In this document: one piece after another, positions 26,209-33,982 of the stretch
Numbering within the stretch: position 1 is the first letter of the stretch
Layout: every line of letters starts with the position of its first letter
Assembly: GCA_007693385.1 (NCBI GenBank)
Contig: REDR01000043.1
Location: 62,001 to 126,000 of the forward strand
Reading direction: 5' to 3'
Length of the DNA: 64,000 bases
From: Anaerolineaceae bacterium
GTDB lineage: Bacteria; Chloroflexota; Anaerolineae; Aggregatilineales; Phototrophicaceae
The notes under the pieces: generated by a model
Told to the model about the DNA's origin: nothing
What the model saw: the letters and a program-made list of their open reading frames with translations, nothing else
Databases searched by the model: none
Program-made: the position numbers and the translations under genes

Positions 26209-27519
26209 CTAGCTCTTGAGAGAGCGGTAATATTCGGTTAATCGCTCGCTGACCTTGCGTTTGGCTTTTTTTGCTTTGTCGGCCAGCGCTTTGTAATGGG
26301 CGATGCTTTCGCTACGCCGGCCGGTTTCATCCAGAATCCGCATGATAAGCAGGTGGATTTCCTCATGGCGTGGCGCGTCATTATCGGCGATGCTGGCCGC
26401 TTTCCTCAGTATCGTGAGCGCCATCTCGCTTTGACTGCGCTCGTACCAGACCTGCGCCATGCCGATCACGGCTTCTACGTAGCCGTCGCAAAACTCGGCG
26501 CGACGCTCCACGATCCAGCGTTCATTGTGGCTTTGCAGGAATGGCCCGCGATAAAGGTCGGAAGCGTGGAGCCAATTGACCATTTTGACCTCTTCATCGT
26601 CGGTGCGACGGGCGGCGGTCAGCGCTTCCACGAATTCCAGCACATCGTAATAGACCGGTAGTTCCGGGTTGAGCTGGTAATAGCCGTCTTCATGCACGAG
26701 TACATCGGCCTGTAGCGCTTTGTGTAGGCGACGCTTGGTGACGTGAAACACGTTGACGCCCTGTTCCGGTTCCAAATCCGGCCAGAATGCTTCGCAGATT
26801 TCCGAACGGGTGATGAGCGGGCGCTCCAGCATGAAGAAGAATAGCAAGCGCGGCAGATGGCCTTCCCACGTGTCGATCATCCGGCTATCGGTCATCACGA
26901 AGCCGGGACCAAGCGTGTAAACCTGTAGCGTCGTGTCGTCTTCGCGGTCCGCGTTGTCGTCCCCATAGAGGCGTCCGGTGATGATCCGGTCATCCTTGAT
27001 GATGCTGGGGCGTCCCTGTGCCATCATGGATAGCCACGGCAGACGCGGGAGCGTGCGGCTGTTGATGATGATGCGAGCATGGGGTGGCAGGGCATTGGAG
27101 AGGCGTTCCACGAAGCGCTGTACTTCGTCAGCGCGATCACTGATGTCGTATTCGTCCAAGATCAGGAAGAACAGATCGTCGCTCAGTTCGCTGATGTCAC
27201 GCACAAAAGCCGCCAGCACGGTGTCGAAATGGGCGATGGGGTCTTTGTGCATGTAGTGGGGTAATACGTTGGTGTGACGCCCGAATGAGGGGTGTTGGGC
27301 GGCTAGTCTGTTGAGCATGTTATTCAAAAGATATTTCAGGTTCACGTCGTCCGCGTTGATTGCGTAGTAAAATGTTTGTACATCCTCACTCAGCATCAAT
27401 TGTGCGATGAGCAAGGAACGCAGACGACTGTGTGGGTGCAATAGTAATAACCGTGATTTCTGTGCCTCTTGCAGTAATCTTTCCTGCAATCTTAAGAGTT
27501 GTTGGTATTGTCTGGTCAT
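26209..27519 (-). CDS. BTAD-domain transcriptional regulator with degenerate MalT-type ATPase domain
   Basis: A 436-residue regulator. The first half resembles the STAND ATPase core of MalT-like proteins: a Walker B strand FFLILDEYDISD, then VERLSNALPPHARIIINSRTLPRLPW. At the Walker A position, however, it reads LLLHPHSRLRSLLIAQL with no GKT/S, so nucleotide binding is doubtful. The middle (about 215-290) is a winged helix (LLFFFMLERPLITRSEICEAFWPD, FHVTKRRLHKAL). The C-terminal (about 295-430) is a helical BTAD repeat domain. I place the start at ATG 27519 (MTRQYQQ); the frame is open further upstream but lacks support. It is divergent from a small membrane protein gene and 145 bases from the pullulanase gene; control of either is possible but unproven. 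Confidence 0.75.
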   Translation of the reverse strand: MTRQYQQLLRLQERLLQEAQKSRLLLLHPHSRLRSLLIAQLMLSEDVQTFYYAINADDVNLKYLLNNMLNRLAAQHPSFGRHTNVLPHYMHKDPIAHFDTVLAAFVRDISELSDDLFFLILDEYDISDRADEVQRFVERLSNALPPHARIIINSRTLPRLPWLSMMAQGRPSIIKDDRIITGRLYGDDNADREDDTTLQVYTLGPGFVMTDSRMIDTWEGHLPRLLFFFMLERPLITRSEICEAFWPDLEPEQGVNVFHVTKRRLHKALQADVLVHEDGYYQLNPELPVYYDVLEFVEALTAARRTDDEEVKMVNWLHASDLYRGPFLQSHNERWIVERRAEFCDGYVEAVIGMAQVWYERSQSEMALTILRKAASIADNDAPRHEEIHLLIMRILDETGRRSESIAHYKALADKAKKAKRKVSERLTEYYRSLKS

Positions 27520-27669
27520 GGTAGCTTGGTCTCTGTCGGATACGTATTCGGTTTTTATATGGTTGAGATTATAGCAAGGTTCGGCGCATCGCGCTAATTT
27601 TGTCTTAAGTGTGTGGGTGATATTACATGATTGACTTGCTAGCAATAATATGGGGAGGTAAAACGCCGG

Positions 27670-28227
27670 ATGAACACACATGATCGAAAACCCGCCCGCC
27701 CGTTCGGGGTTACGCTGGCGATCTTGCTTTGTGTGCTTTTCTTCTCGGTGATCCCGTTGATCTCGGTGGGGTCGCGGGTGATGATCGAGCGTCATATCGC
27801 GGGGAATCAGACATTTATGATGCCGGATGGCTCGACGGTGGATGCGGTTTCCGGCGTGGATGAGGGCGGCGCACTGGATGATGACGCGGTGCGCGTGCAA
27901 ATCGCGGTGAGCGTCGTGTTCATCGTCGTGGCTTTCTTCGCGTGGCGTGGCCGTTCAAACGTGATGCGCTATCTGTTCATGGCGGCGGTGATCGGTATTG
28001 CGCTGGTTTTGCTATATCAGAATTTCGTGCTGTTCCGTGATTCCGGCTTTGAAGGCGGGACGGGGGCGGCGTTGTTGGGGTTTGTACGGAATATCAACAT
28101 CCTGTTCTTGATCTTGCTACCGGCCTATGTGGTGTGGTATTTGAACCGCGCCCCTGCACGCGCTTTTTATCGTGGTTATTACCTGAAGAAAGAGCTGGAC
28201 TGGTTGGCGGCGCAAGATGAAGATTGA
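27670..28227 (+). CDS. Membrane protein of unknown function
   Basis: A 185-residue protein with about four membrane helices (about 13-33, 76-92, 98-116, 128-148) and a charged C-terminal tail (YYLKKELDWLAAQDED). GGGGAGG lies about 10 nt before the ATG. I do not recognise a family. It faces the BTAD regulator across a 150-base divergent spacer and ends in its own terminator, so it is a single-gene unit that could be a target of that regulator. Confidence 0.65.
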   Translation: MNTHDRKPARPFGVTLAILLCVLFFSVIPLISVGSRVMIERHIAGNQTFMMPDGSTVDAVSGVDEGGALDDDAVRVQIAVSVVFIVVAFFAWRGRSNVMRYLFMAAVIGIALVLLYQNFVLFRDSGFEGGTGAALLGFVRNINILFLILLPAYVVWYLNRAPARAFYRGYYLKKELDWLAAQDED

Positions 28228-28232
28228 TGGAT

Positions 28233-28261
28233 TGACGGGGCGTTGACTTCACGCCCCGTCA
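28233..28261. terminator. Strong symmetric terminator between convergent genes
   Basis: TGACGGGGCGT (28233-28243) and ACGCCCCGTCA (28251-28261) form a perfect 11-bp stem with a 7-base loop between the convergent membrane protein and acyl-CoA ligase genes. No T run on either side, so efficiency is uncertain. Confidence 0.6.
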
Positions 28262-28283
28262 GGTGATGGTCTTTAGCGTCGCG

Positions 28284-30026
28284 TTACTGCGACTCGGTCT
28301 CCATGCGGATTAACTCGCGGCGGAGAGTCTTGCCGATGGCGGTTTTGGGTAGCTCGTCAATGAAACTGATGCGGCGCGGGATTTCATAAGGTGCTAGACG
28401 GCTTTCGCAGTGTTTGACCAGTTCTTCGCTGGTCACGCTCTGGTCGGGCTTGAGTACCACCCACGCCTTGAGCGTCTCTTGCCCCTCTTTTTCCGGATGC
28501 GGCACAGCGGCCACGCCGACCTCTAACACCGCCGGATGATCTTTGATGGCGTTCTCGACGGCGGCGGGGTACACGTTGAAGCCGCCGATCAGCGCCATGT
28601 CTTTCTTGCGGTCTACGATGTAGAAGTAGCCGTCCTCATCCATGCGGGCGATGTCGCCGGTGTATAGCCATGTTTGGCCGTCGATCTCGCGCAGGGAATT
28701 CGCTGTCTCGGTGGGCATCCCGTGATAGCCCTTCATGATATTCGGCCCGGCCATAATCAACTCGCCGGGTTCACCGACGGGAATTTCGGTGACGCCATCT
28801 TCAAGGCTGACGATGCGGCAATCAATATCGGGCAAGGGCAAGCCGATTGAGCCGATACGGTTTTCGCCTTTGACCGGATTGACGTGGGTGGCGGTGGGCG
28901 CTTCGCTCATGCCGAAGCCTTCCATCAAGGACGCACCGCTAAGGCGCTCGAATTCGCGCTTGGTAGCGTCCGGCAATGGCGCGGAACCGCTGACGCATAG
29001 CCGGATGGATTTCAGGCTGACTTCGCCCGCCGTGACTTTCGGATGGTTGTTGATGGCGTTGTATAGCGCCGGTACGCCGTGAAATAGCGACGGCTTGAAG
29101 TGGTTGATGACATCGACAACATCATCAATGTCGCGGGCGTTGGGCACGAGTACGATCTTCGCCCCCATGTGAATGCCGACGCTCAAGACCGCCACCATGC
29201 CGAACACATGGAACATCGGGATCGCGCCGAGCATGATCTCTTTTTCGCCCGGAATATCATCAACGGTCAGGAAGGCTTCTTGCTGTAGCACGTTGGCGAC
29301 TAACCCGCGATGGGTAGACATCGCCGCTTTGGAGACGCCAGTCGTGCCGCCGGTGTACTGGAACAGCGCCAGATCATTCGGGCTGACCGTCACTTTCGGC
29401 TTCTGGCCGTCGTACTTCTTGAGTAAATCCTGCAACCAGTAATCGCCGGATTTCAACGCTTCGACGCGGTGGCCTTCTTTTTTCTCTTTGGCGATGGTGA
29501 ACAGGAACTTCGCGGCGGCGGGCAGATATTCCTTGATGTTGGCGGCGATGATGTGCTTGACCTTGGTCTTGGGCTGGATGCTCTTGACCAGATCATAGAA
29601 CAGGGTGAGCGCCAGCACGATCTCGGCGTCACTATCGTTGATCTGATACGCCATCTTATCCGGCGGATAAGTCGGGTTGGTGGCGGCGACCACGCCCCCC
29701 GCTTTGAGGATGGCATAGAAGCCGATGCAGAACGCGACGCTGTTCGGCATGACGATAGCGACACGATCACCGGGCTTTAAGCCCAGTTCGACCAGCGCGA
29801 CGGCCAGCGCGTCGGATGCGCGTTCCAGTTCGGCGTATGTTACGCCTTTTTCCAGCCGTCCAACCACCGGCAGGGCGGCGCTTGTGACCAGCGCGACGCT
29901 ATTAGGTACCCGTTGCGCCGTCTCGCGCAGGAATTGCGGCAAGATGGCTTTCTCAGGATATTCTAAGGTGTTGGATACACCCTCATCATACTTCTTAACC
30001 CACGGACGATCTTTGTAAGTAATCAT
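28284..30026 (-). CDS. Long-chain fatty acid--CoA ligase (FadD-like)
   Basis: A 580-residue member of the ANL (adenylate-forming) superfamily. It activates fatty acids to acyl-CoA through acyl-AMP. Motifs: P-loop-like YTGGTTGVSKAA (about 230-241), YGMSE-equivalent GFGMSEAPTATH (about 370-381), the hinge region WLYTGDIARMDEDGYFYIVDRKKD (about 455-478), and the C-terminal catalytic Lys in PKTAIGKTLRREL. It lacks any signal peptide, as expected for a cytoplasmic or membrane-peripheral enzyme. A YbgC-like thioesterase gene lies about 80 bases upstream on the same strand. Confidence 0.93.
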   Translation of the reverse strand: MITYKDRPWVKKYDEGVSNTLEYPEKAILPQFLRETAQRVPNSVALVTSAALPVVGRLEKGVTYAELERASDALAVALVELGLKPGDRVAIVMPNSVAFCIGFYAILKAGGVVAATNPTYPPDKMAYQINDSDAEIVLALTLFYDLVKSIQPKTKVKHIIAANIKEYLPAAAKFLFTIAKEKKEGHRVEALKSGDYWLQDLLKKYDGQKPKVTVSPNDLALFQYTGGTTGVSKAAMSTHRGLVANVLQQEAFLTVDDIPGEKEIMLGAIPMFHVFGMVAVLSVGIHMGAKIVLVPNARDIDDVVDVINHFKPSLFHGVPALYNAINNHPKVTAGEVSLKSIRLCVSGSAPLPDATKREFERLSGASLMEGFGMSEAPTATHVNPVKGENRIGSIGLPLPDIDCRIVSLEDGVTEIPVGEPGELIMAGPNIMKGYHGMPTETANSLREIDGQTWLYTGDIARMDEDGYFYIVDRKKDMALIGGFNVYPAAVENAIKDHPAVLEVGVAAVPHPEKEGQETLKAWVVLKPDQSVTSEELVKHCESRLAPYEIPRRISFIDELPKTAIGKTLRRELIRMETESQ

Positions 30027-30109
30027 CTAATCTTTCGCTCCACTAAAACTTTTTTGGGGAGATTTCGTCAAACTACAAGTCAAGATTATAGCGCTATCGG
30101 GGGGCGGGG

Positions 30110-30517
30110 TCAATCAAGTGACCAATCTCGCCACGCTTCGGGCAGACGCGCCGCTTTGCCGTCACGGGTGATGCAGATGTGTTTGGTGCTACCCGTCACC
30201 AGCAGATCGCCGTTTTCGGCGTCGCGTATCTCGTAGGCGAAGCTCAGCCCGCGACTTTGCACACCGGTGAGCCGCGTCCGCAATGTGATGATCTGATCGT
30301 ATACGGCGGGGCGCATATAACGCACGTTGACCTCCGTCACGGCGAGAAAATAACCGGCACGCTCTAGCTCGGTGACTGGATGCCCCGTCGCCCGCCCGAA
30401 GTCACTGCGGCCTTCTTCAAAATAGACGATGTAATTGCTGTGATGCACGATGCCCATGGTGTCCGTCTCGGCATAACGTACCCGTATTGTGGTATCTACA
30501 AAGTCCTTGTCGCTCAT
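30110..30517 (-). CDS. Acyl-CoA thioesterase, YbgC/4HBT hotdog family
   Basis: A 135-residue single-hotdog thioesterase. It has RVRYAETDTMGIVHHSNYIVYFEEGR, where the Asp and the following helix form the active site of 4-hydroxybenzoyl-CoA-thioesterase-like enzymes, and the core strands ITLRTRL and SFAYEIRD. The likely substrate is an acyl-CoA. It is on the same strand as the acyl-CoA ligase gene, so the two may form a small fatty-acyl unit. Confidence 0.88.
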   Translation of the reverse strand: MSDKDFVDTTIRVRYAETDTMGIVHHSNYIVYFEEGRSDFGRATGHPVTELERAGYFLAVTEVNVRYMRPAVYDQIITLRTRLTGVQSRGLSFAYEIRDAENGDLLVTGSTKHICITRDGKAARLPEAWRDWSLD

Positions 30518-30610
30518 CTACATGCCGCCTGTCTGTGATATTGCCAATAATCCGAAACACACGTCTATAGTTTATCAGATGCTGTTGGTCAATTGATTTT
30601 ATCGCCATTT

Positions 30611-30731
30611 ATCCCTCATCCCCCGGCCCCTTCTCCCAAACGCTATGCTGGGAGAAGGGGAGAAAAACACGCTTTGAAGTCCCTCTCCCAACTGCGTAGC
30701 GGTGTTTGGGAGAGGGATTTAGGGTGAGGGC
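30611..30731. repeat. Palindromic REP/MITE-like element with two nested hairpins
   Basis: A 121-base non-coding element with near-matched ends, CCCTCATCC and GGGTGAGGG. Inside are two perfect hairpins. CCCCTTCTCCC (30627-30637) pairs with GGGAGAAGGGG (30650-30660). TCCCTCTCCCAA (30680-30691) pairs with TTGGGAGAGGGA (30706-30717). C-rich on one half and G-rich on the other, it looks like the dispersed small palindromes of many bacterial genomes. It fills the spacer between the divergent thioesterase and yraN genes. A single copy is seen in this window. Confidence 0.75.
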
Positions 30732-30814
30732 TTGATTCGCCAACAGTAATTTATCACGTTGGACAACATCCGCGCTTTGGTCTATTATTTGAAAAAAGTT
30801 TGAAAGCGAGATTA

Positions 30815-31177
30815 ATGGGTAATCGGGAAATCGGCCAGCGTGGGGAACAGTACGCGGTCAATTATCTGCGCCAGAAAGATTATGACATTGTGGCGCGGAA
30901 TTGGCGGTGTGTTTACGGCGAAATTGACATCATCGCGCAGGATGGCGCGGCGCTGGTCTTCGTTGAAGTGCGCACCCGTACCACATCACTTGATGATGCG
31001 CTGGTCAGCATCACGCCGCGCAAGCAGTCGCGGATTCTGCGGGCGGTTTATGCTTACCTCAACGCGCACGACATCCCCGACGATGCGGCGTGGCGTGTCG
31101 ATGTCATCGCGGTACTGTGTGACCGCGCTGATAGCGCGAAGATTACACATGTGGAGGCGGCGCTTGATTGCTGGTGA
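30815..31177 (+). CDS. YraN-family (UPF0102) nuclease-fold protein
   Basis: A 120-residue protein of the restriction-endonuclease-like UPF0102 family. Signatures: GQRGEQYAVNYLRQKDYDIVARNWR, GEIDIIAQDG with the metal-binding Asp, LVFVEVRTRT with the E-x-K/R pair of the PD-(D/E)xK core (here VEVR), and a C-terminal WRVDVIAV. The start is ATG 30815 (MGNREIGQ). Its exact job is unknown; relatives have been linked to DNA uptake and Holliday-junction resolvase-like folds. It overlaps the start of miaA by 14 nt. Confidence 0.88.
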   Translation: MGNREIGQRGEQYAVNYLRQKDYDIVARNWRCVYGEIDIIAQDGAALVFVEVRTRTTSLDDALVSITPRKQSRILRAVYAYLNAHDIPDDAAWRVDVIAVLCDRADSAKITHVEAALDCW

Positions 31178-32135
31178 TTCTGCTAAAAAGCCGCTTATCA
31201 CGCTGGTCGGCGCGACGGCTACCGGCAAGACCGGCGTGGCGATTCAGCTAGCGGAGGCGCTTGACGGCGAGATCGTCGGGGCGGATAGCCGTCAGGTTTA
31301 TCGCCAGATGGCGATAGGCACGGCGCAACCGACGGCGGCACAACGCGCCCGCGTCCCGCATCATCTGATTGACTTCATCACGCCCGACGATAACCTGACA
31401 CTGGCACGTTACCAGTCTCTGGCTTATGCTCAAATTGACGACATTCACCGGCGCGGCAAGATTCCGTTGCTGGTTGGTGGCACCGGTCAATACGTGACGG
31501 CGGTCATTGATGGCTGGTCGATTCCGCAGGTTGCACCGAACGCGATATTTCGCGCCCAGCTAGAGGCGTTCGCCCGTTCATCGCCCGCCGCCCGCGACAT
31601 CCTATTTCGTCGTCTGCAAACGCTGGATGCGGCCTCCGCGCAGATTATCCACCCGAATAATCTGCGCCGTGTGATACGGGCGCTGGAAGTTTACGAAGAA
31701 ACCGGCTCGCGCTTTAGCGATTTGCGGCGCAAAAAGCCGCCGCCTTACGCGATTCTGGAACTTGGCTTGACGTTAGAACGTCATACACTATATCAGCGTG
31801 CTGATGCGCGTGTTGATGCGATGGTCGAGGCGGGCTTCGTCGAGGAGGTGGCGGGACTGCTGGTGGCGGGATATGATCGGCATTTGCCCGCAATGAGTGG
31901 TCTGGGGTACAGTCAAATGGCGGCGCATCTGCTGGATGGCTTGCCGCTACATGGCGCTGTGCAAGATACGAAATCCGCCACGCATGATTTCATACGACGG
32001 CAGTTAACGTGGTATCGTAAGTATAGCGGTGATGTGCGCTGGTATAATGCGCTGGCGGTTAAGCCGCAAGCGTTGATACAGGTTTGTGCTGATTGGTTAA
32101 GTGAGCAAAATACCGTATGGGGTTCTTCAGGGTAA
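31164..32135 (+). CDS. miaA: tRNA dimethylallyltransferase MiaA
   Basis: Transfers a dimethylallyl group to A37 of tRNAs that read UNN codons. The 323-residue product shows LVGATATGKTGVAI (P-loop), GEIVGADSRQVYRQMAIGTAQPT, PHHLIDFITPDD, LVGGTGQYVTAVIDGW, NNLRRVIRALEVYEETG, and QLTWYRKY near the end. The start is best read as TTG 31164: GGAGG lies 7 nt upstream and the N-terminus LIAGDSAKKPLITLVGA matches the family. Longer reading upstream would only duplicate yraN in another frame. The substrate, dimethylallyl diphosphate, links the enzyme to the isoprenoid genes at 3525-7672. Its 3' end overlaps the next gene by 19 nt. Confidence 0.93.
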   Translation: MIAGDSAKKPLITLVGATATGKTGVAIQLAEALDGEIVGADSRQVYRQMAIGTAQPTAAQRARVPHHLIDFITPDDNLTLARYQSLAYAQIDDIHRRGKIPLLVGGTGQYVTAVIDGWSIPQVAPNAIFRAQLEAFARSSPAARDILFRRLQTLDAASAQIIHPNNLRRVIRALEVYEETGSRFSDLRRKKPPPYAILELGLTLERHTLYQRADARVDAMVEAGFVEEVAGLLVAGYDRHLPAMSGLGYSQMAAHLLDGLPLHGAVQDTKSATHDFIRRQLTWYRKYSGDVRWYNALAVKPQALIQVCADWLSEQNTVWGSSG

Positions 32136-32818
32136 GAGAAAATCCGAACGCGATTTTTTACCTGCTGTTTCTGGTTATGCTGGCGATCTTCGCCGCGCCG
32201 AACGTGTTGCCGAGTTTGCTCGCCCAGCTTGTGCCGTTCGTGGACGAAGGCGTGCCGTGTTCGCGTTTGCGCGTCAGTCAGGATCGCGCTTATCATCAAT
32301 CGTTACTGGGGCGGGCGGTCAGTGAAGAGCGTGGCGCGGATGTCGCGCCGTTCAGCCTGTCGGTCAGCACCAGCGCACCATCGGCGGCGGGGGGCGGTTC
32401 GGTGATGGTGACGATTGTCGTGGTCAATCGCTCGATTGGCACCGTGCCGATCATCATTCGTCCCGGTCAACTCGTAGACCCGAACGGGACACAGCAGGGC
32501 TTGGGCGTGGTAGTCGGCAATAATCCGCTTTCGCCACCCGGAGAGGTCGCGCCACAGCAGGCCAACATCGCGCCGGAGGACGTGCGCTTGCTTGGTCCGC
32601 GCCAGCGCTGTGTGCATCGCGTAGAGGTGACGACGAATGTATCGCAGTTCATAGACGGGGTGGCCGTCCGCGCTTTCTACCGCAATAACTCGGCGGCGCA
32701 GGCCACGCCCAGACGCAACTATGATTTCGCGCCGGTTTTCAACGATCAAGGGCTTTGGGTGGGGCTGGTGACCAGTCCGCCGTTCACCGTTCCGCGTGCT
32801 TCGGCACTCGCACCGTAA
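32117..32818 (+). CDS. Membrane-anchored exported protein, unknown function
   Basis: A 233-residue protein with one N-terminal helix (about 13-36) and an exported beta-rich domain. The domain starts with SVSTSAPSAAGGGSVMVTIVVVNRSIGTVPIIIRPGQ, which is the look of an Ig-like or cohesin-type strand pattern. Two Cys residues (in PCSRLRV and RQRCVHRV) could form a disulfide. No known family recognised. It overlaps the end of miaA by 19 nt and is followed by a 64-base spacer with a TATAAT hexamer (32828-32833) before the FHA gene. Confidence 0.65.
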   Translation: MGFFRVRENPNAIFYLLFLVMLAIFAAPNVLPSLLAQLVPFVDEGVPCSRLRVSQDRAYHQSLLGRAVSEERGADVAPFSLSVSTSAPSAAGGGSVMVTIVVVNRSIGTVPIIIRPGQLVDPNGTQQGLGVVVGNNPLSPPGEVAPQQANIAPEDVRLLGPRQRCVHRVEVTTNVSQFIDGVAVRAFYRNNSAAQATPRRNYDFAPVFNDQGLWVGLVTSPPFTVPRASALAP

Positions 32819-32882
32819 GAAACGCGGTATAATGGTATTGTATAGACAGTTTTTTTGGATGAAACGTCAGGGAATTTGAGAG

Positions 32883-33584
32883 ATGTCCAACGACGATAAA
32901 AACGTAAATAAACCAGCACTCAAGATCATCGAAGGTCTTGTCAAAGGGCGATCTGCAAATAACGATAACGATTCGGTTGTCTATCTGCACAAAGCACAGA
33001 CCATCATCGGGCGTGATGATGACTGTGATGTGATTGTGCTGGAGCGCGACGTGTCGCGTCATCATGCCTGCTTGCATATTGAAGGAGATAACTACTTCAT
33101 CGAAGACCTCAACAGCAGGAATGGGACACAGGTCAATGATATTCCGATTACCGGTAAAGTCCCCATCTTTAGTCAAAGCGAGATTGTGCTGGCTGGACAA
33201 TTAAAACTGCGGTTTTACAACCGGTTTGATACGATGAGTTTGAAAAGCGTCCCGACGGTTTTGGGCGGGCTTCTACGCATTGACATGCGTTCGCGCCGCG
33301 TTTTCATCGGTGATGACGAGATTCTGCCATCGCTCAGTTTACCGCAATATCGCTTGCTGGAATTGCTCTACAACAATCACGGGAACGTCTGTACCCGCGA
33401 TGAAGTGGTGCAGGCGGTGTGGCCGGATGCTGTTGGTGAGGGCGTCAGCGAACAGGCGATTGACGCGCTGGTGCGTCGCCTGCGGGATCGTCTGGCTGAT
33501 TATGCGGAAGACAAAGATTTCATCATCACGGTGCGCGGGCACGGTTTCCGTTTGGCTAATCCGTCGATGATTGAGGAAAATTAG
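32883..33584 (+). CDS. FHA domain fused to OmpR-type winged-helix DNA-binding domain
   Basis: A 233-residue predicted regulator. The FHA domain (about 28-110) has TIIGRDDDCDVIVLERDVSRHHACL and FIEDLNSRNGTQVND, including the phosphothreonine-binding Arg, Ser-Arg-His and Asn-Gly. The C-terminal domain (about 128-225) is a response-regulator-type winged helix: LSLPQYRLLELLYNNHGNVCTRDEVVQAVWPD, then AIDALVRRLRDRL and VRGHGFRL. No receiver domain. Binding to a phosphorylated partner probably sets its activity. Its own TATAAT box (32828-32833) lies about 50 bases upstream. It ends about 100 bases before the lysine leader, but there is no evidence that it controls lysine genes. Confidence 0.88.
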   Translation: MSNDDKNVNKPALKIIEGLVKGRSANNDNDSVVYLHKAQTIIGRDDDCDVIVLERDVSRHHACLHIEGDNYFIEDLNSRNGTQVNDIPITGKVPIFSQSEIVLAGQLKLRFYNRFDTMSLKSVPTVLGGLLRIDMRSRRVFIGDDEILPSLSLPQYRLLELLYNNHGNVCTRDEVVQAVWPDAVGEGVSEQAIDALVRRLRDRLADYAEDKDFIITVRGHGFRLANPSMIEEN

Positions 33585-33681
33585 TCCTTGCGTTTTTCCG
33601 CGAGCGATGTTAGTCTATAGCGCGTTGCGCCCTGCTATTTATGCGGACGTGCGCGAACGTATACAAACAAGAGATTTCGAC

Positions 33682-33738
33682 ATGACATACAGCGATCTGT
33701 TCAGCAAGAAGACGAAGAAGGCCATCACCCGTACATAG
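33682..33738 (+). CDS. Leader peptide 1, 18 residues with four Lys codons
   Basis: ATG 33682 to TAG 33736. Codons 9, 10, 12 and 13 are AAG (33706-33711 and 33715-33720), giving KKTKK. An AAGAGA-type ribosome site lies about 7 nt upstream. The stop codon lies just before the strand CCGGGCG (33740-33746), so a ribosome finishing the peptide would cover that strand and leave terminator 1 free to form. A ribosome waiting at the Lys codons would leave it open. CCCG (33728-33731) can pair with CGGG (33741-33744), which is the expected protector hairpin. The peptide itself is probably without function. Confidence 0.7.
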   Translation: MTYSDLFSKKTKKAITRT

Positions 33739-33739
33739 T

Positions 33740-33799
33740 CCGGGCGCTTTCGCTTTCCTGTCTCTGAACAGCGTAACGAAGTGAGCATCACCCGCCCGG
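33740..33799 (+). promoter_or_regulatory. Antiterminator 1 (competes with terminator 1)
   Basis: CCGGGCG (33740-33746) is the exact reverse complement of CGCCCGG (33793-33799). The latter overlaps the 5' arm of terminator 1 (33790-33796), so the two helices exclude each other. Confidence 0.65.
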
Positions 33800-33816
33800 T
33801 CTGGCGGGTTTTTTGT
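33790..33816 (+). terminator. Attenuator terminator 1
   Basis: ACCCGCC (33790-33796) pairs with GGCGGGT (33803-33809) around a 6-base loop and is followed by TTTTTT. It sits between two lysine leader ORFs, where a constitutive terminator would make no sense for the genes downstream. Confidence 0.85.
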
Positions 33817-33846
33817 TTTATAGTGACTTGAGGACGATTGAAGATC

Positions 33847-33927
33847 ATGCGACAACTGACCGCAACCAAGAAGGCCAAGAAGCATAGTAAACATCCAATC
33901 TTTTCTGGATTGCGGTGCGATTTTTGA
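33847..33927 (+). CDS. Leader peptide 2, 26 residues with five Lys codons
   Basis: ATG 33847 to TGA 33925. Codons 8, 9, 11, 12 and 15 are Lys (33868-33873, 33877-33882, 33889-33891), giving KKAKKHSK. GAGGA (33830-33834) lies upstream. Just past the last Lys codon, ATCCA (33893-33897) can pair with TGGAT (33906-33910). The antiterminator strand GGATTGCGGT (33907-33916) lies within the last codons of the ORF. A ribosome stalled on Lys would mask the first segment and free the second; a ribosome at the stop would mask the second. Confidence 0.7.
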   Translation: MRQLTATKKAKKHSKHPIFSGLRCDF

Positions 33928-33960
33928 TCCCCACCGTATAGGCCAAGCCAACCGCCATCC
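33907..33960 (+). promoter_or_regulatory. Antiterminator 2 (competes with terminator 2)
   Basis: GGATTGCGGT (33907-33916) pairs at 9 of 10 positions with ACCGCCATCC (33951-33960). That segment is the 5' arm of terminator 2, so the helices are mutually exclusive. Confidence 0.65.
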
Positions 33961-33982
33961 AGAATAGGACGGCGGTTTTTTA
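33950..33982 (+). terminator. Attenuator terminator 2
   Basis: AACCGCC-A-TCC (33950-33960) pairs with GGA-C-GGCGGTT (33967-33977) with one A-C mismatch and a 6-base loop, followed by TTTTTAT. The lysW start lies 52 bases further on. Confidence 0.85.

Noticed and set aside
30840-31163. Extended N-terminus of MiaA
   Set aside because: It would translate the yraN region in another frame; TTG 31164 has a strong ribosome site and gives the normal family length.
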